A stretch of 64,000 nucleotides of DNA, from assembly GCF_001882345.1 (NCBI RefSeq), contig NZ_MINL01000001.1, forward strand, positions 561,944 to 625,943, given 5' to 3'. This document shows positions 19,269 to 27,041 of this stretch, piece by piece; position 1 is the first letter of the stretch, and every line of letters begins with the position of its first letter. A program made the translations under genes and the position numbers. The stretch is from Halomonas sp. QHL1. GTDB lineage: Bacteria; Pseudomonadota; Gammaproteobacteria; Pseudomonadales; Halomonadaceae. The notes beneath the pieces are model-generated. The model saw only the letters and a list, made by a program, of their open reading frames with translations. It was not told the origin of the DNA and made no database searches.

Positions 19269-20255
19269 TTAAAAGTAGTCGCGGCTAATCGTGCGCTGAA
19301 AGTACATCTCAAGGCGCAGCGTCATCGCCCAGCGTGGGTCGTAGCTAACCTCGCGCTGGAAGTGCAGCTCCGGAATCACATCGGCGAATAAAATACCTTT
19401 ATGAATATCGCGGCGGTAGCGGGTTTGCAGATAGTAATTGGTCATGCGTGGATTGGAAGCGCTTTCACCGATGGCTATCGCCGAGTAACGCAGTGCGCTG
19501 CGCCGGTTAATACGATGATTGAGTTCGGCAATTTCACTGTACTCCAGTTTGTCTTCCTCCTCGCGCCACTGAACGGTAGTGATAAAGCGCAAGTGACGGC
19601 TGTCACTCAAAGGCCGACCGACATCCCAACGTGTGCGCGCTGAGTAACCTTCATTGTTGAACCATGAAACGCGGTTATTCGACTCAAGCTGCCACGGCCC
19701 TTCACCCAGTTGCCACAGGCGCTCGCTGGTAAAACGCACGTAAGGGTCAAGAGGGAGACGCAGGCGAACACCGGCACCCACTCGATTGCTCCAGTTGTCG
19801 CGTTTATCGCGGCTTTCTAACCAATTCAGACCTAGCGTAGAACTTCTCCGATCACGTTGGTCATTGGCAAGGCGTCCAGAGCCTTGCTCTTCTAGGGTGC
19901 CTTGGGACTCTTCCGGGTCACTCTCGATTATCAGCCGCAGACGGTCTTCCGAAGTAGGTAGATCAATACGGTAGCGAAGTGATGTGTCGCCGCGTGTGCC
20001 ATCACCCTCCATCCAATCGATTTCCTGGCCTAACCGTAGATAGGACTCGTTGTCGACCTGCATATGGTCGTCGGTGCCAAAGAATCCATCGATATTGCGC
20101 GACGTGCTATCCACCCAGTTGCCTACGCTTTCACGAAACGGCTCTATGCGCTCTTCCGCCCACTCGGGTAAGTCACTATCTTCCTCTTCGGCATACACAT
20201 TAGTCGATACCGTAGTAAGTATGCCAAGCCAGCAGAGGGTGAACAGTTTATGCAT
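19269..20255 (-). CDS. Putative outer-membrane β-barrel protein, unknown function
   Basis: 328 residues with a signal peptide (about 1-22, ending VYA-EE). An acidic and aromatic-rich mature N-terminus is followed by alternating hydrophobic/polar strands rich in Arg, Trp and Tyr (for example STLGLNWLESRD, GVRLRLPLDPYVRFTSERLW). The last residue is Phe after DY, the C-terminal signature recognised by the BAM complex. These features indicate an outer-membrane β-barrel of roughly 10-14 strands. No family was recognised. It lies 51 bp downstream of an unknown membrane protein on the same strand. Confidence 0.65.
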   Translation of the reverse strand: MHKLFTLCWLGILTTVSTNVYAEEEDSDLPEWAEERIEPFRESVGNWVDSTSRNIDGFFGTDDHMQVDNESYLRLGQEIDWMEGDGTRGDTSLRYRIDLPTSEDRLRLIIESDPEESQGTLEEQGSGRLANDQRDRRSSTLGLNWLESRDKRDNWSNRVGAGVRLRLPLDPYVRFTSERLWQLGEGPWQLESNNRVSWFNNEGYSARTRWDVGRPLSDSRHLRFITTVQWREEEDKLEYSEIAELNHRINRRSALRYSAIAIGESASNPRMTNYYLQTRYRRDIHKGILFADVIPELHFQREVSYDPRWAMTLRLEMYFQRTISRDYF

Positions 20256-20306
20256 CGTCGATAGTCTCGGTAATGTGGCGCGTTGCCGCTTAGCAATAGT
20301 GTAGAT

Positions 20307-20939
20307 TCAGCGTGCTTTGTGAGTTTCGATCTCTTTTGCCCACTCCAATACACGCTTTCGTTGGCCGCGACTATTGAGTCGATCCGTATCGACACTCGCG
20401 GGGATAAGCTGGTGATTGGGTGAGGCGTTTAGGTCAAGATTAAAGGCTCGCGAAGCACCCGTGGGCATATCCTCGGATCCGTAAATGGCGATAACGCGAA
20501 TTTCAAGCTGGATATTCTGCTCTTGTAGCAGGTTATCTTCGATCTCCCAATACTCTTTCACTTGATTCACAATGTCGCCAAACGATTGAATGTTGAGGTA
20601 ATCCCCGGAAGCTAGCGGGCCTTGATGGGTCCGGTATTTGGCTTCTTGTTCTTGTTCGCCCCTATGCTGCTGGTACTCCACCACGTCCAGGGAGTAACTG
20701 CGATGCTGGGTATGCAGTACTGCGACTAGGTGCTGAACATAGATGGCTTCACTACTCATATTGCTGATTAAGCAGATAGCATCCACACCAGTACCCCTGC
20801 CGCGATTAATTATCACGCGAGGGCGACGCTGCCGCACATAGCCGTTATAGAGCAGCTGGGCATAAAATACCCATACAAAGAGCGTACATATGCTCGCTAC
20901 GGCCGAAATTGCTTGAGCGTTATCGTTGAGCCATTCCAT
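20307..20939 (-). CDS. Unknown protein with one N-terminal membrane span
   Basis: 210 residues, AAGGA before the ATG. Residues about 8-32 (AQAISAVASICTLFVWVFY and on) form one membrane helix, followed by a basic RQRRPRVIINRGRG stretch. The rest is a soluble domain with alternating strands (AICLISNMSSEAIYV, LEIRVIAIYGSED), probably cytoplasmic. It may form an operon with the outer-membrane protein gene downstream. No family is recognised. Confidence 0.6.
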   Translation of the reverse strand: MEWLNDNAQAISAVASICTLFVWVFYAQLLYNGYVRQRRPRVIINRGRGTGVDAICLISNMSSEAIYVQHLVAVLHTQHRSYSLDVVEYQQHRGEQEQEAKYRTHQGPLASGDYLNIQSFGDIVNQVKEYWEIEDNLLQEQNIQLEIRVIAIYGSEDMPTGASRAFNLDLNASPNHQLIPASVDTDRLNSRGQRKRVLEWAKEIETHKAR

Positions 20940-21276
20940 TATGTGAGATCCTTCTCATCTTTATTGGCGATGATCCCTGAAGCGGGCTTTTGGTGATAGC
21001 CATTGAGGGAGATTATGTAGAATTATTTAACAATAGAGACTAGCGGAAAAGCGGGGGCAAGTCAGCCAAATCGGGCTTTGATAGAGGTAGTGTTACGTAA
21101 TAAATAGCAGACACACAAAAAAATGGCATTGAGCCATTGAGTGGTTTTCAAAGTACGTGTAAGTGTTTTGCAAAAAATGCTTATCAAAAAGCTATCTGGT
21201 TAGCGTCGAACAAAGCTATTTGGATACTATTTGAAAGATAAGGGGTTGTGCTAACTATTTGAAACTAAAAAGTAAT
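20940..21276. other. Gene-free region between the unknown membrane protein and tRNA-Leu
   Basis: About 337 bases, visibly A+T-richer than the flanking genes, with no coding frame of note. It has a 6-bp hairpin (AATGGC-ATTGA-GCCATT, 21122-21138). The tRNA reads leftward into this region, but no clear terminator with a T-run was seen. Confidence 0.5.
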
Positions 21277-21361
21277 TGGTGCGGATGGGGAGACTCGAAC
21301 TCCCACACCTTACGGCACTAGAACCTAAATCTAGCGTGTCTACCAATTCCACCACATCCGC
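21277..21361 (-). tRNA. tRNA-Leu (anticodon UAG)
   Basis: 85 nt with encoded CCA. On the minus strand it begins GCGGATGTGGTGGAATTGG. It has the long class II variable arm (TGCCGTAAGGTGT), a TΨC arm with GTTCGAGTC, and a 7-bp acceptor stem (GCGGATG / CATCCGC) followed by ACCA. The anticodon loop ATTTAGG gives TAG, reading CUA/CUN leucine codons. The pattern closely follows Escherichia coli tRNA-Leu(UAG). Confidence 0.95.
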
Positions 21362-21444
21362 TAAGACGAGGCGTATATTATCAACTTTGTGGTAGAAGTC
21401 AATCAATGATTTGATATTAATGCATATAGCAGTCAGGAGAGGGC

Positions 21445-21993
21445 ATGGCTTTCAAGGTGTGGCTACAGCGGGGTGGTCAATGGATCAAACAGGCTATGCC
21501 TGGCTACTGTGCATTTTGTTTGGCACCGGCATCGGCGGGGCGCGGGTGGTGCGCAACCTGTTTAGGCGAGCTGCCTTGGAACCTACAGCCCTGCCGCCAA
21601 TGCGCTGACCCTGTTGCCCATGGCGATAGCTTGTGTGGTCACTGCTTAATTGACCCCTCGGCATTTTCGACCACCCAGGCGGGGCTGCTGTATCAAGAGC
21701 CAATCAAACAGCTGGTGCATGATTTTAAATTTCAAGCTTCTCCACGGTCGGGCACGTTATTGGCTGAACTAATGCTGTTAACTCCGCCGGCGACCCAGGT
21801 TGACGCACTCTTGTCGGTGCCTATGACCGCTACCCATGCTCGAGCACGTGGGTTTAATCAATCGTACTGGTTGGCCGAAAGTCTCAGCAGTCAGCTTGGG
21901 GTCCCAGTGGTGTCTGCCAGATGGATAAAGGATTCCCCGTCCCAGCGCACGTTGAATCGCCGCTACCGGCGAATGTCGTCATAGTGGATGACG
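21445..21993 (+). pseudogene. comF-like gene, 3' end destroyed (broken paralogue of the intact comF at 26.3 kb)
   Basis: The frame from 21445 (CAGGAGAGGGC before ATG) encodes 179 residues. It matches the intact ComF at 26289-26987 almost residue for residue from PGYCAFCLAP to SQRTLNRR. The zinc-ribbon Cys pairs and the first part of the phosphoribosyltransferase domain survive. The PRPP loop (VVIVDDVVTTGST) is out of frame because 46 bp are missing between two copies of TTGAATCGCCGC. Only one copy (21952-21963) remains here, whereas the intact gene has both. Recognisable homology ends near 21993. The product would be non-functional as a phosphoribosyltransferase. Confidence 0.85.
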
Positions 21994-22137
21994 TGATGTC
22001 CACAACCTAAGGGGCAGCTCTCTTCAATCCTTGTTTAGCCCTTCCGATACCTCCTTGCCGTGTTTACTTGATAGCCATATTTTTTTGAGCCATGCCTAAT
22101 ACAACGTAGAATGGTTGAAGGCATTGGGGAGGTGGAT

Positions 22138-23682
22138 ATGGCAAGAAAAAAAGAGGATGAATTTAAGCAGAAGGTGAAGGATGCATTGAGCCGTAGGGTG
22201 GCTCAACGTTGCTCTAACCCAGATTGTCGTGTACCTACCGCAGCTCCAGGTGAAACCGAATTGAAGGTTAATAATGTTGGGGTGGCGGCACATATCCATG
22301 CGGCTTCACCAGGCGGGCCTCGCTATGATCCAACTATGTCTCCGAGTGAGCGAAGCTCAATCTCAAATGCTATTTGGCTTTGCTCAATTTGTTCCATAAA
22401 AATTGATTTGGATGAAGCTCGATATACGGCACCTTTGCTTAGAGAATGGAAGAGAGCAGCTGAGGATACAGCTACAAGAGAGCAGGGCACAAAGCTCCCT
22501 TCTGACGAAGATGCAATAAATCTAACAACAATGGCTTTGACTGGTCATCCTCAAAAGCTTTTGACCAAAGGTATACAAAACGTTCACACAGCCACTGCCA
22601 GAGCAATAGAACAAAAAGACCCAAGGTTTGAAGTAATTACTCAGTATAAAGATGGACAAACTATTTTTGAATATCGTGCGAAGGAGGACGTTACCTTCAC
22701 TTTTAACGTAAAGGGAAACGAAGAGGTAGAGAGTATAAGGAGGATGTTGGAAGAAGGACAAGATGCTAAGTTGCCAGCAAAACATGTTGATATCATTGGT
22801 GATGGTTTCCCTAATGTCTCGCCAGATAGAAACAGCCACATACAAATAAAAAAAGACGGTATCGAAGCAATACACAGGATATGGTTAGTTGATTCGGAAA
22901 CTAAGATAACAGAACAGTTTAATGATGTGCATGGAAAGGCATATTTTGGGACAAAAGCTATGAGGTTTGAAGGAGTGGCTTGTGCTGGACTTTTTTCAAT
23001 GAGTTACTCACGTCCTCTATCCCTTTTAAAAGAAGATTCTAATTTCAACTTGTCTGTGAATTTTTCCCGCTGGAACGGCAAGAATATTAAAGAGCTTCCC
23101 TTTTTTAATAAGATAAAAAACTTTTTTGACTCTATATTTAATGGGGCCGTATTTCATACGTCCCTTGAAATAGACGGTGATGTTGCTTTTAAAGCAAATA
23201 CAGATAAAATAAAAGGATCACCTGGGTTCTACTATTTCGATAGTGCTCTTCTTTTTATTAAAAATGCCAGAATTATATCGAATAAGCTGGATAGAGAAAT
23301 CATTTATGATAGCGGATTTACATATACTGAAGAAGAAGCTATTGCAGTTTACGATGCGGCAAATACCCTTAATGGTAAATTAGTTGTTAACGAAGAGGGT
23401 ATAAAAGAGAATGCAAAGCTAGGTCTTACATTAAGCCAAGATGGAAAGGAGCTTGGTTCAGAGCTACTAGGCGAAAAAGCTTCTACTTTAGAGTTCACAG
23501 AGGAAGGTGGAGTGTTAAACCTTTATGGACAAGAGGTACAACTTCCTGATAAGCATGTATGCATGAAGTCAGTATATTTAAAGCCTTTAAAAAAATTAAA
23601 ATCACTTAAAAAAGGGGACTTTGTTGAGTTTGAATGTGTTCCTGCTGACGGCTATGAGTATTCTTGTTTCTATACATTATAA
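22138..23682 (+). CDS. HNH-type protein with unknown β-rich C-terminal region (putative defence effector)
   Basis: 514 residues from the ATG at 22138 (GGGGAGG, 5-nt spacing). Residues about 15-105 form an HNH-like zinc domain: CSNPDC, then VGVAAHIHAASPGGPRYDP, then SNAIWLCSIC and a KID. This AHI-AASPGGPRY-NxIWLC domain is widespread at the N-terminus of anti-phage effectors, from memory including HNH-SAVED (Cap5) proteins. The position after the second Cys pair, often His in relatives, is Ser, so activity is uncertain. Residues 160-514 are β-strand-rich and unrecognised; I cannot confirm SAVED. The gene is A+T-rich unlike its neighbours, lies between two comF copies, and ends 14 bp before the nucleotidyltransferase-like remnant. 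Confidence 0.7.
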   Translation: MARKKEDEFKQKVKDALSRRVAQRCSNPDCRVPTAAPGETELKVNNVGVAAHIHAASPGGPRYDPTMSPSERSSISNAIWLCSICSIKIDLDEARYTAPLLREWKRAAEDTATREQGTKLPSDEDAINLTTMALTGHPQKLLTKGIQNVHTATARAIEQKDPRFEVITQYKDGQTIFEYRAKEDVTFTFNVKGNEEVESIRRMLEEGQDAKLPAKHVDIIGDGFPNVSPDRNSHIQIKKDGIEAIHRIWLVDSETKITEQFNDVHGKAYFGTKAMRFEGVACAGLFSMSYSRPLSLLKEDSNFNLSVNFSRWNGKNIKELPFFNKIKNFFDSIFNGAVFHTSLEIDGDVAFKANTDKIKGSPGFYYFDSALLFIKNARIISNKLDREIIYDSGFTYTEEEAIAVYDAANTLNGKLVVNEEGIKENAKLGLTLSQDGKELGSELLGEKASTLEFTEEGGVLNLYGQEVQLPDKHVCMKSVYLKPLKKLKSLKKGDFVEFECVPADGYEYSCFYTL

Positions 23683-23696
23683 AATTAGGGTGCTAA

Positions 23697-23840
23697 ATGG
23701 TATATTATGCAAACACCGCATTTAACAAATTTTTGTCAGAAAGTGTGAACTTAGAACCTGGTGACACTAGAGAGGCTAGAGAGGCTAGAGAGGATAGGCA
23801 AAAAATTAAGGTCTAGAATTCAAGGGCTTGATGGTCCTGT
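23697..23840 (+). pseudogene. 5' remnant resembling a CD-NTase-like (SMODS) nucleotidyltransferase
   Basis: An AGGG-preceded ATG opens a 39-codon frame whose product, starting MVYYANTAFNKFLSESVNL then EPGDTREAR, resembles the N-terminus of SMODS/CD-NTase proteins (xxxAFxxFLxxxVNL...T..AR.SRDWL). The frame stops at 23814. Reading on in another frame gives SRIQGLDGP, which fits the helix that follows in such enzymes, so one frameshift is likely. The IS element begins at about 23841 and removes the rest, including all catalytic residues. It lies 14 bp after the HNH gene, like a CBASS effector-cyclase pair. The similarity is recalled from memory. Confidence 0.45.
23767..23793 (+). repeat. Three tandem copies of CTAGAGAGG
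   Basis: A 9-bp unit is repeated perfectly three times inside the nucleotidyltransferase-like remnant, adding REA-type codons in frame. Such a short tandem repeat can change copy number by slippage without breaking the frame. Confidence 0.8.
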
Positions 23841-23856
23841 CGACGTCACCCCATCT

Positions 23857-24736
23857 TCAGTAGCACCTGGGTTTAGAGTCAGAAGTAACTTTATCGTGTT
23901 TTACCACCAGTTGCTCGGCATAGGCGGAAGGCGTTAACCCTCCCAGTCCCTTCTTCGGTCTTTCCTCGTTGTATTCCCGTCGCCACGCCTCGATGATTAC
24001 TCTCGCGTGTTGCAGACTGGTGAACCAGTGCTCATTCAGACATTCATCTCGAAAGCGCCCGTTGAACGATTCGATATAGGCGTTTTGATTGGGTTTGCCA
24101 GGTTCGATGAAAAACAGGGCAACACCGCGTAGATGAGCCCATAACAGCATCGCGCGCCCACAGAATTCCTTGCCATTATCCGTACGAATGGCACTAGGTA
24201 GCCCACGCAGTAAAGCCAGATGATCCAGTATCCGTGTTAAAGCCAGCCCGCCAATGGCCCGTTCAGGAACGATAGCCACGGCTTCATGAGTAGCGTCGTC
24301 AACAACGGTGAGGCTCTTGATCACGCGGCCTTCCGCCGTACGATCAAACACAAAATCCATTGACCAAAATTGGTTGGCGGCACCAGGGCGGCCAAGGGGC
24401 TTTCCCTCAGACGTCGGAACCTTCTTACGCTTGCGTCGTTTTACCTGTAACTGAGCCGCCGTGTAGAGACGCTCTACGCGCTTATGATTGACCTGTTCAC
24501 CCGCTTGACGCAGCTTCAAGTAGATCATGCCAGCGCCGTAGCGACGATGCCGATGTGCCACAACAATGCGTTCACGCAATGCCTCATTGCGGTCAGGGGC
24601 CGATTGATAGGGCAATGCACTGGCACTCATACGGATGACACGGAGCGCTCGGCGCTCACTCAGGCCACGTGACACCATAAAGCGCACCACATCTCGGCGT
24701 GCAGGGGCACTCACCACTTTTTTCTCAGCGCCTCGC
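23857..24736 (-). CDS. IS3-family transposase OrfB (DDE integrase core)
   Basis: The true OrfB frame starts near the A6G slippery site (AAAAAAG at 24723-24717). It would be expressed by -1 frameshifting from orfA (LRKKW to [11 protein letters not shown]). A helical HTH_21 segment ([12 protein letters not shown]) is followed by the integrase core. The catalytic DDE residues are visible in [16 protein letters not shown] and [14 protein letters not shown]. The longer open frame reaching 24942 reads out-of-frame orfA sequence at its start. The core looks intact, but the frameshift in orfA should block synthesis of the full OrfAB transposase. Confidence 0.85.
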
Positions 24737-24973
24737 GAGTGACCTCCATTTCCAGTAGTGATTCGGCGAGTAGCTTTTTCAAGCGTCCATTTTCTGCTTC
24801 GAGTTCTTTGAGTCGCTTGGCATCGGGCACACTCTGCCGCCAAATTTGCTGCGCCATAGGTAGTAACTGGCTTCTGAGAAGCCGTGCCGACGGCATAGCT
24901 CCTTGATGGGCAATCCCGCTTCTGCTTCGCCCAGGAAACCAATGATCTGTTCTTCGCTGAAACGCTTCTTCAT
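24711..24973 (-). pseudogene. IS3-family OrfA with a single-base frameshift
   Basis: The ATG at 24973 (AGGAG upstream) starts [20 protein letters not shown] and continues with [21 protein letters not shown], the usual OrfA helix-turn-helix. Its continuation, [20 protein letters not shown] (leucine zipper) to EALRKKW, is in another frame. The junction (about 24831-24838) reads GGCGGCAGAGTG where the family, from memory, has GGCGGCATGAGTG, so one T appears to be missing. The reading frame is therefore broken and the element probably cannot move by itself. Confidence 0.75.
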
Positions 24974-25040
24974 GTCCAATCTCCTTACGCATAGGATCGG
25001 ACCCTAAAGTGTAACGCTACTCAATCTGGGCGTGACGTCG

Positions 25041-25290
25041 GGCAAAGAAAAATAATTCAGGGCAAACCATCAAAGAACTACTGATTTACGTCATGGATTC
25101 AGGTAAGCCGGAAGAATTTGTAGATAGGCTATTTGAAGCTGCTTATAGCGAGAAGAGAAAGTTCCCCCATTTTGGTATCAACCAGATATCCGAAATGACT
25201 GGTTGGGCTCGACCCGAGCTTTGTCCACCTCAAAATGGTAGAACCAGTAAGGAGCTTAGGGCTCTTGGGCATGATATTAAGATTCACTAA
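25041..25290 (+). pseudogene. 3' remnant of an unknown gene to the right of the IS
   Basis: Directly from the IS border an open frame runs to a stop at 25288-25290 (about 83 residues: NNSGQTIKELLIYVMDSGKP and on, to TGWARPELCPPQNGRTSKEL and a LGHDIKIH end). It has no start or ribosome site of its own except an internal ATG at 25093. It reads as the C-terminus of a longer protein whose 5' part was removed when the IS arrived. It may be the end of the interrupted nucleotidyltransferase-like gene or of a following gene. I do not recognise the family. Confidence 0.5.
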
Positions 25291-25316
25291 TTGCTAGAAG
25301 ATGCTCCATACTTGTT

Positions 25317-25344
25317 AAAAAGCCAGTCATTCTTGACTGACTTT
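25317..25344 (-). terminator. Terminator of the lipoprotein gene
   Basis: An 11-bp stem with one mismatch (AAAGCCAGTCA / TGACTGACTTT) and a TTCT loop lies about 25 bp beyond the lipoprotein stop. On the minus strand it is followed by TTTTT. Confidence 0.75.
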
Positions 25345-25367
25345 CTTGTAAAATATTTCAGTTTTGT

Positions 25368-25910
25368 TTATATTTTGTTTATTTCTTCAATAACAAGTCT
25401 TATGTTTTCAGCATAACTTTTTTCTGCGGCTTCTCTTTGAGTTATATTGTAAGGCATAAGCGGGTTGTTATTTTTTATAACCACCTCACTTTCTATTGTC
25501 TTGGAGAAGAGAGTGTTGCCATTAGGTTGTTTTAGAGTATATTCGATTTTTATTTTTCTACTTTTCTCACCTAAACTAGATTCAAACCAGTCTGACCAGT
25601 CACCGCTATCTATTAACTTGGCATCTAAGTTATAGCCTTCTCCATAGAGGTTTACATTTTTTAGACTTAACTCCAATGCCTCTTTAAAGCTTTTATCACT
25701 AAAGTTTGGAGCTAATCTGCCGCCATAAGTGAAATGACCTGTGCCAGGGAAGTCCGAAACTTCACCGACAGATATAGAGTCTCTAAATTTGTCATTCTGG
25801 ATAGTATAATCATCTCCATTGTAAACAACATTTTCACTTCGTGGCTCGCCGGTTATTGCACAACCAGAAAGGAACACCATCCCTACAATAGCTACTGCTA
25901 ACTTGATCAT
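25368..25910 (-). CDS. Lipoprotein of unknown function
   Basis: 180 residues, with GGAA about 6 nt before the ATG. A lipoprotein signal is clear: a positively charged start (MIK), a hydrophobic stretch and the lipobox LSGC with Cys17 as the lipidation site. Ala at +2 predicts outer-membrane sorting. The mature part has mixed strands and helices and no recognised domain. The gene is A+T-rich, leftward and has its own terminator. It shares the foreign composition of the island rather than that of the flanking chromosome. Confidence 0.7.
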   Translation of the reverse strand: MIKLAVAIVGMVFLSGCAITGEPRSENVVYNGDDYTIQNDKFRDSISVGEVSDFPGTGHFTYGGRLAPNFSDKSFKEALELSLKNVNLYGEGYNLDAKLIDSGDWSDWFESSLGEKSRKIKIEYTLKQPNGNTLFSKTIESEVVIKNNNPLMPYNITQREAAEKSYAENIRLVIEEINKI

Positions 25911-26288
25911 CCCTTATTCCCTTTGTTTATATGCGTATAGTTTTTTGTTCCCTTGGCTCTTTGGCCTCAAGGTGGGATTTAGATTAAGTGAATGTTCTTT
26001 TTTGATCAACTTTACTTAAGTTGATGATATCCTTTCTTGATTACCGAAAATATTGCCTTGAGAATGGGGAATTATGACGTTTTTATTTTCTATAATCGGT
26101 AAATCTATTAAAAATCAATACTTTAAATGCATGTGATGCCAGTGGTGATTCTCGATTTCCTAAGTTGTTACTTAGGTATTGCAACGTTGGAATTATCAAT
26201 ATTTCTTTTTAGAATCAGTAAAATAAGTACGGGCCACTTGCGCTGTAATTGGTGTAATGTCCGCTATACCTAAGAGGGCACTGAAAAG
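25911..26288. other. A+T-rich gene-free region before the intact comF
   Basis: About 378 bases without a supportable gene. It contains a perfect 7-bp palindrome (CCTAAGT-TGTT-ACTTAGG, 26159-26176). Its last 20 bases (CTAAGAGGGCA) resemble the leader of the broken comF (AGGAGAGGGCA). The low GC content suggests that the island extends to near the comF start. Confidence 0.5.
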
Positions 26289-26987
26289 ATGCATCAATGG
26301 GGCTATTGCATTAATCGATGGCTCAAGCGCAGTTTGCCTGGCTATTGCGCATTTTGTTTGGCACCGGCATTGGCGGGGGGCGGGTGGTGCGCAACCTGTT
26401 TAGGTGAGCTGCCTTGGAACCTACAGCCCTGCCACCAATGCGCTGACCCTGTTTCCCATGGCGCCAGCTTGTGTGGTCACTGCTTAATTGAACCGCCGGC
26501 ATTTTCGACCACCCAGGCGGGACTGCTGTATCAAGAGCCAATTAAACAGCTGGTGCATGATTTTAAATTTCAAGCTTCTCCGCGGGCGGGCACGCTATTG
26601 GCTGAACTAATGCTGCTAACCCCGCCGATGACCCAAGGCGACGCACTCTTGTCGGTGCCTATGACCGCTACCCATGCTCGAGCACGTGGGTTTAATCAAT
26701 CGTACTGGTTGGCCGAAAGGCTTAGCCGCCAGCTTGGGGTGCCAGTGGTGACTGCCAAACGAGTAAAGGATTCCGCCTCCCAGCGCACGTTGAATCGCCG
26801 CCAACGTGCGGCCAACCTAGCGGGCGCCTTTGTAATTGAATCGCCGCTACCGGCGCATGTCGTCATAGTGGATGACGTGGTCACTACGGGCTCTACAGGC
26901 CACGCATTGGCACGTGCCGCGCTGGATGCAGGCGCCAGTCGTGTCGATATTTGGTCGGCTGCGCGGACACCGTTAGGTAAGGATTGA
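26289..26987 (+). CDS. comF: ComF family phosphoribosyltransferase-like protein (intact)
   Basis: 232 residues. An N-terminal zinc ribbon (CAFC, CATC, CHQC, CGHC pairs within about 20-70) is followed by a type I phosphoribosyltransferase fold with the 13-residue PRPP loop VVIVDDVVTTGST. ComF is needed for uptake of single-stranded DNA into the cytosol during natural transformation in several species. The first dozen residues differ from those of the broken copy at 21.4 kb, while the body is nearly identical. It is followed 54 bp later by srkA on the same strand. Confidence 0.88.
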   Translation: MHQWGYCINRWLKRSLPGYCAFCLAPALAGGGWCATCLGELPWNLQPCHQCADPVSHGASLCGHCLIEPPAFSTTQAGLLYQEPIKQLVHDFKFQASPRAGTLLAELMLLTPPMTQGDALLSVPMTATHARARGFNQSYWLAERLSRQLGVPVVTAKRVKDSASQRTLNRRQRAANLAGAFVIESPLPAHVVIVDDVVTTGSTGHALARAALDAGASRVDIWSAARTPLGKD

Positions 26988-27041
26988 TAGACTAGGCCTT
27001 TCGCTTACTCAATAGCGCTATCGCCAACCCAGGAGTGGCCT

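Larger units (their letters stand above)
23841..25040 (-). mobile_element. IS3-family insertion sequence, about 1.2 kb, damaged
   Basis: Imperfect inverted ends are visible. On the left (23841) CGACGTCAC is followed by CC-AtcTTcAGTAGC and later TTTAGaGTC. The right end, read inward from 25040, gives CGACGTCAC, then gCCCAgaTTgAGTAGC and TTTAGgGTC. Inside are overlapping orfA and orfB with an A6G slippery heptamer. No target-site duplication is found: the flanking bases (CCTGT left, GGCAA right) differ whichever end base is chosen. An adjacent deletion after insertion is the simplest explanation. It splits the defence-like locus. Confidence 0.82.

Noticed and set aside
21277..21361. tRNA-Leu as the attachment site of the 21.9-26.3 kb island
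   Set aside because: The island lies on the 5' side of the tRNA with the left comF copy between them. No integrase gene and no repeat of the tRNA 3' end was found on the far side.
23767..23793. CRISPR-like array
   Set aside because: The repeat is only 9 bp, without spacers, and lies within a coding remnant.
23857..24942. OrfB read as a 361-residue protein starting near 24942
   Set aside because: The first roughly 70 residues are out-of-frame translation of orfA; the real OrfB begins around the slippery site.
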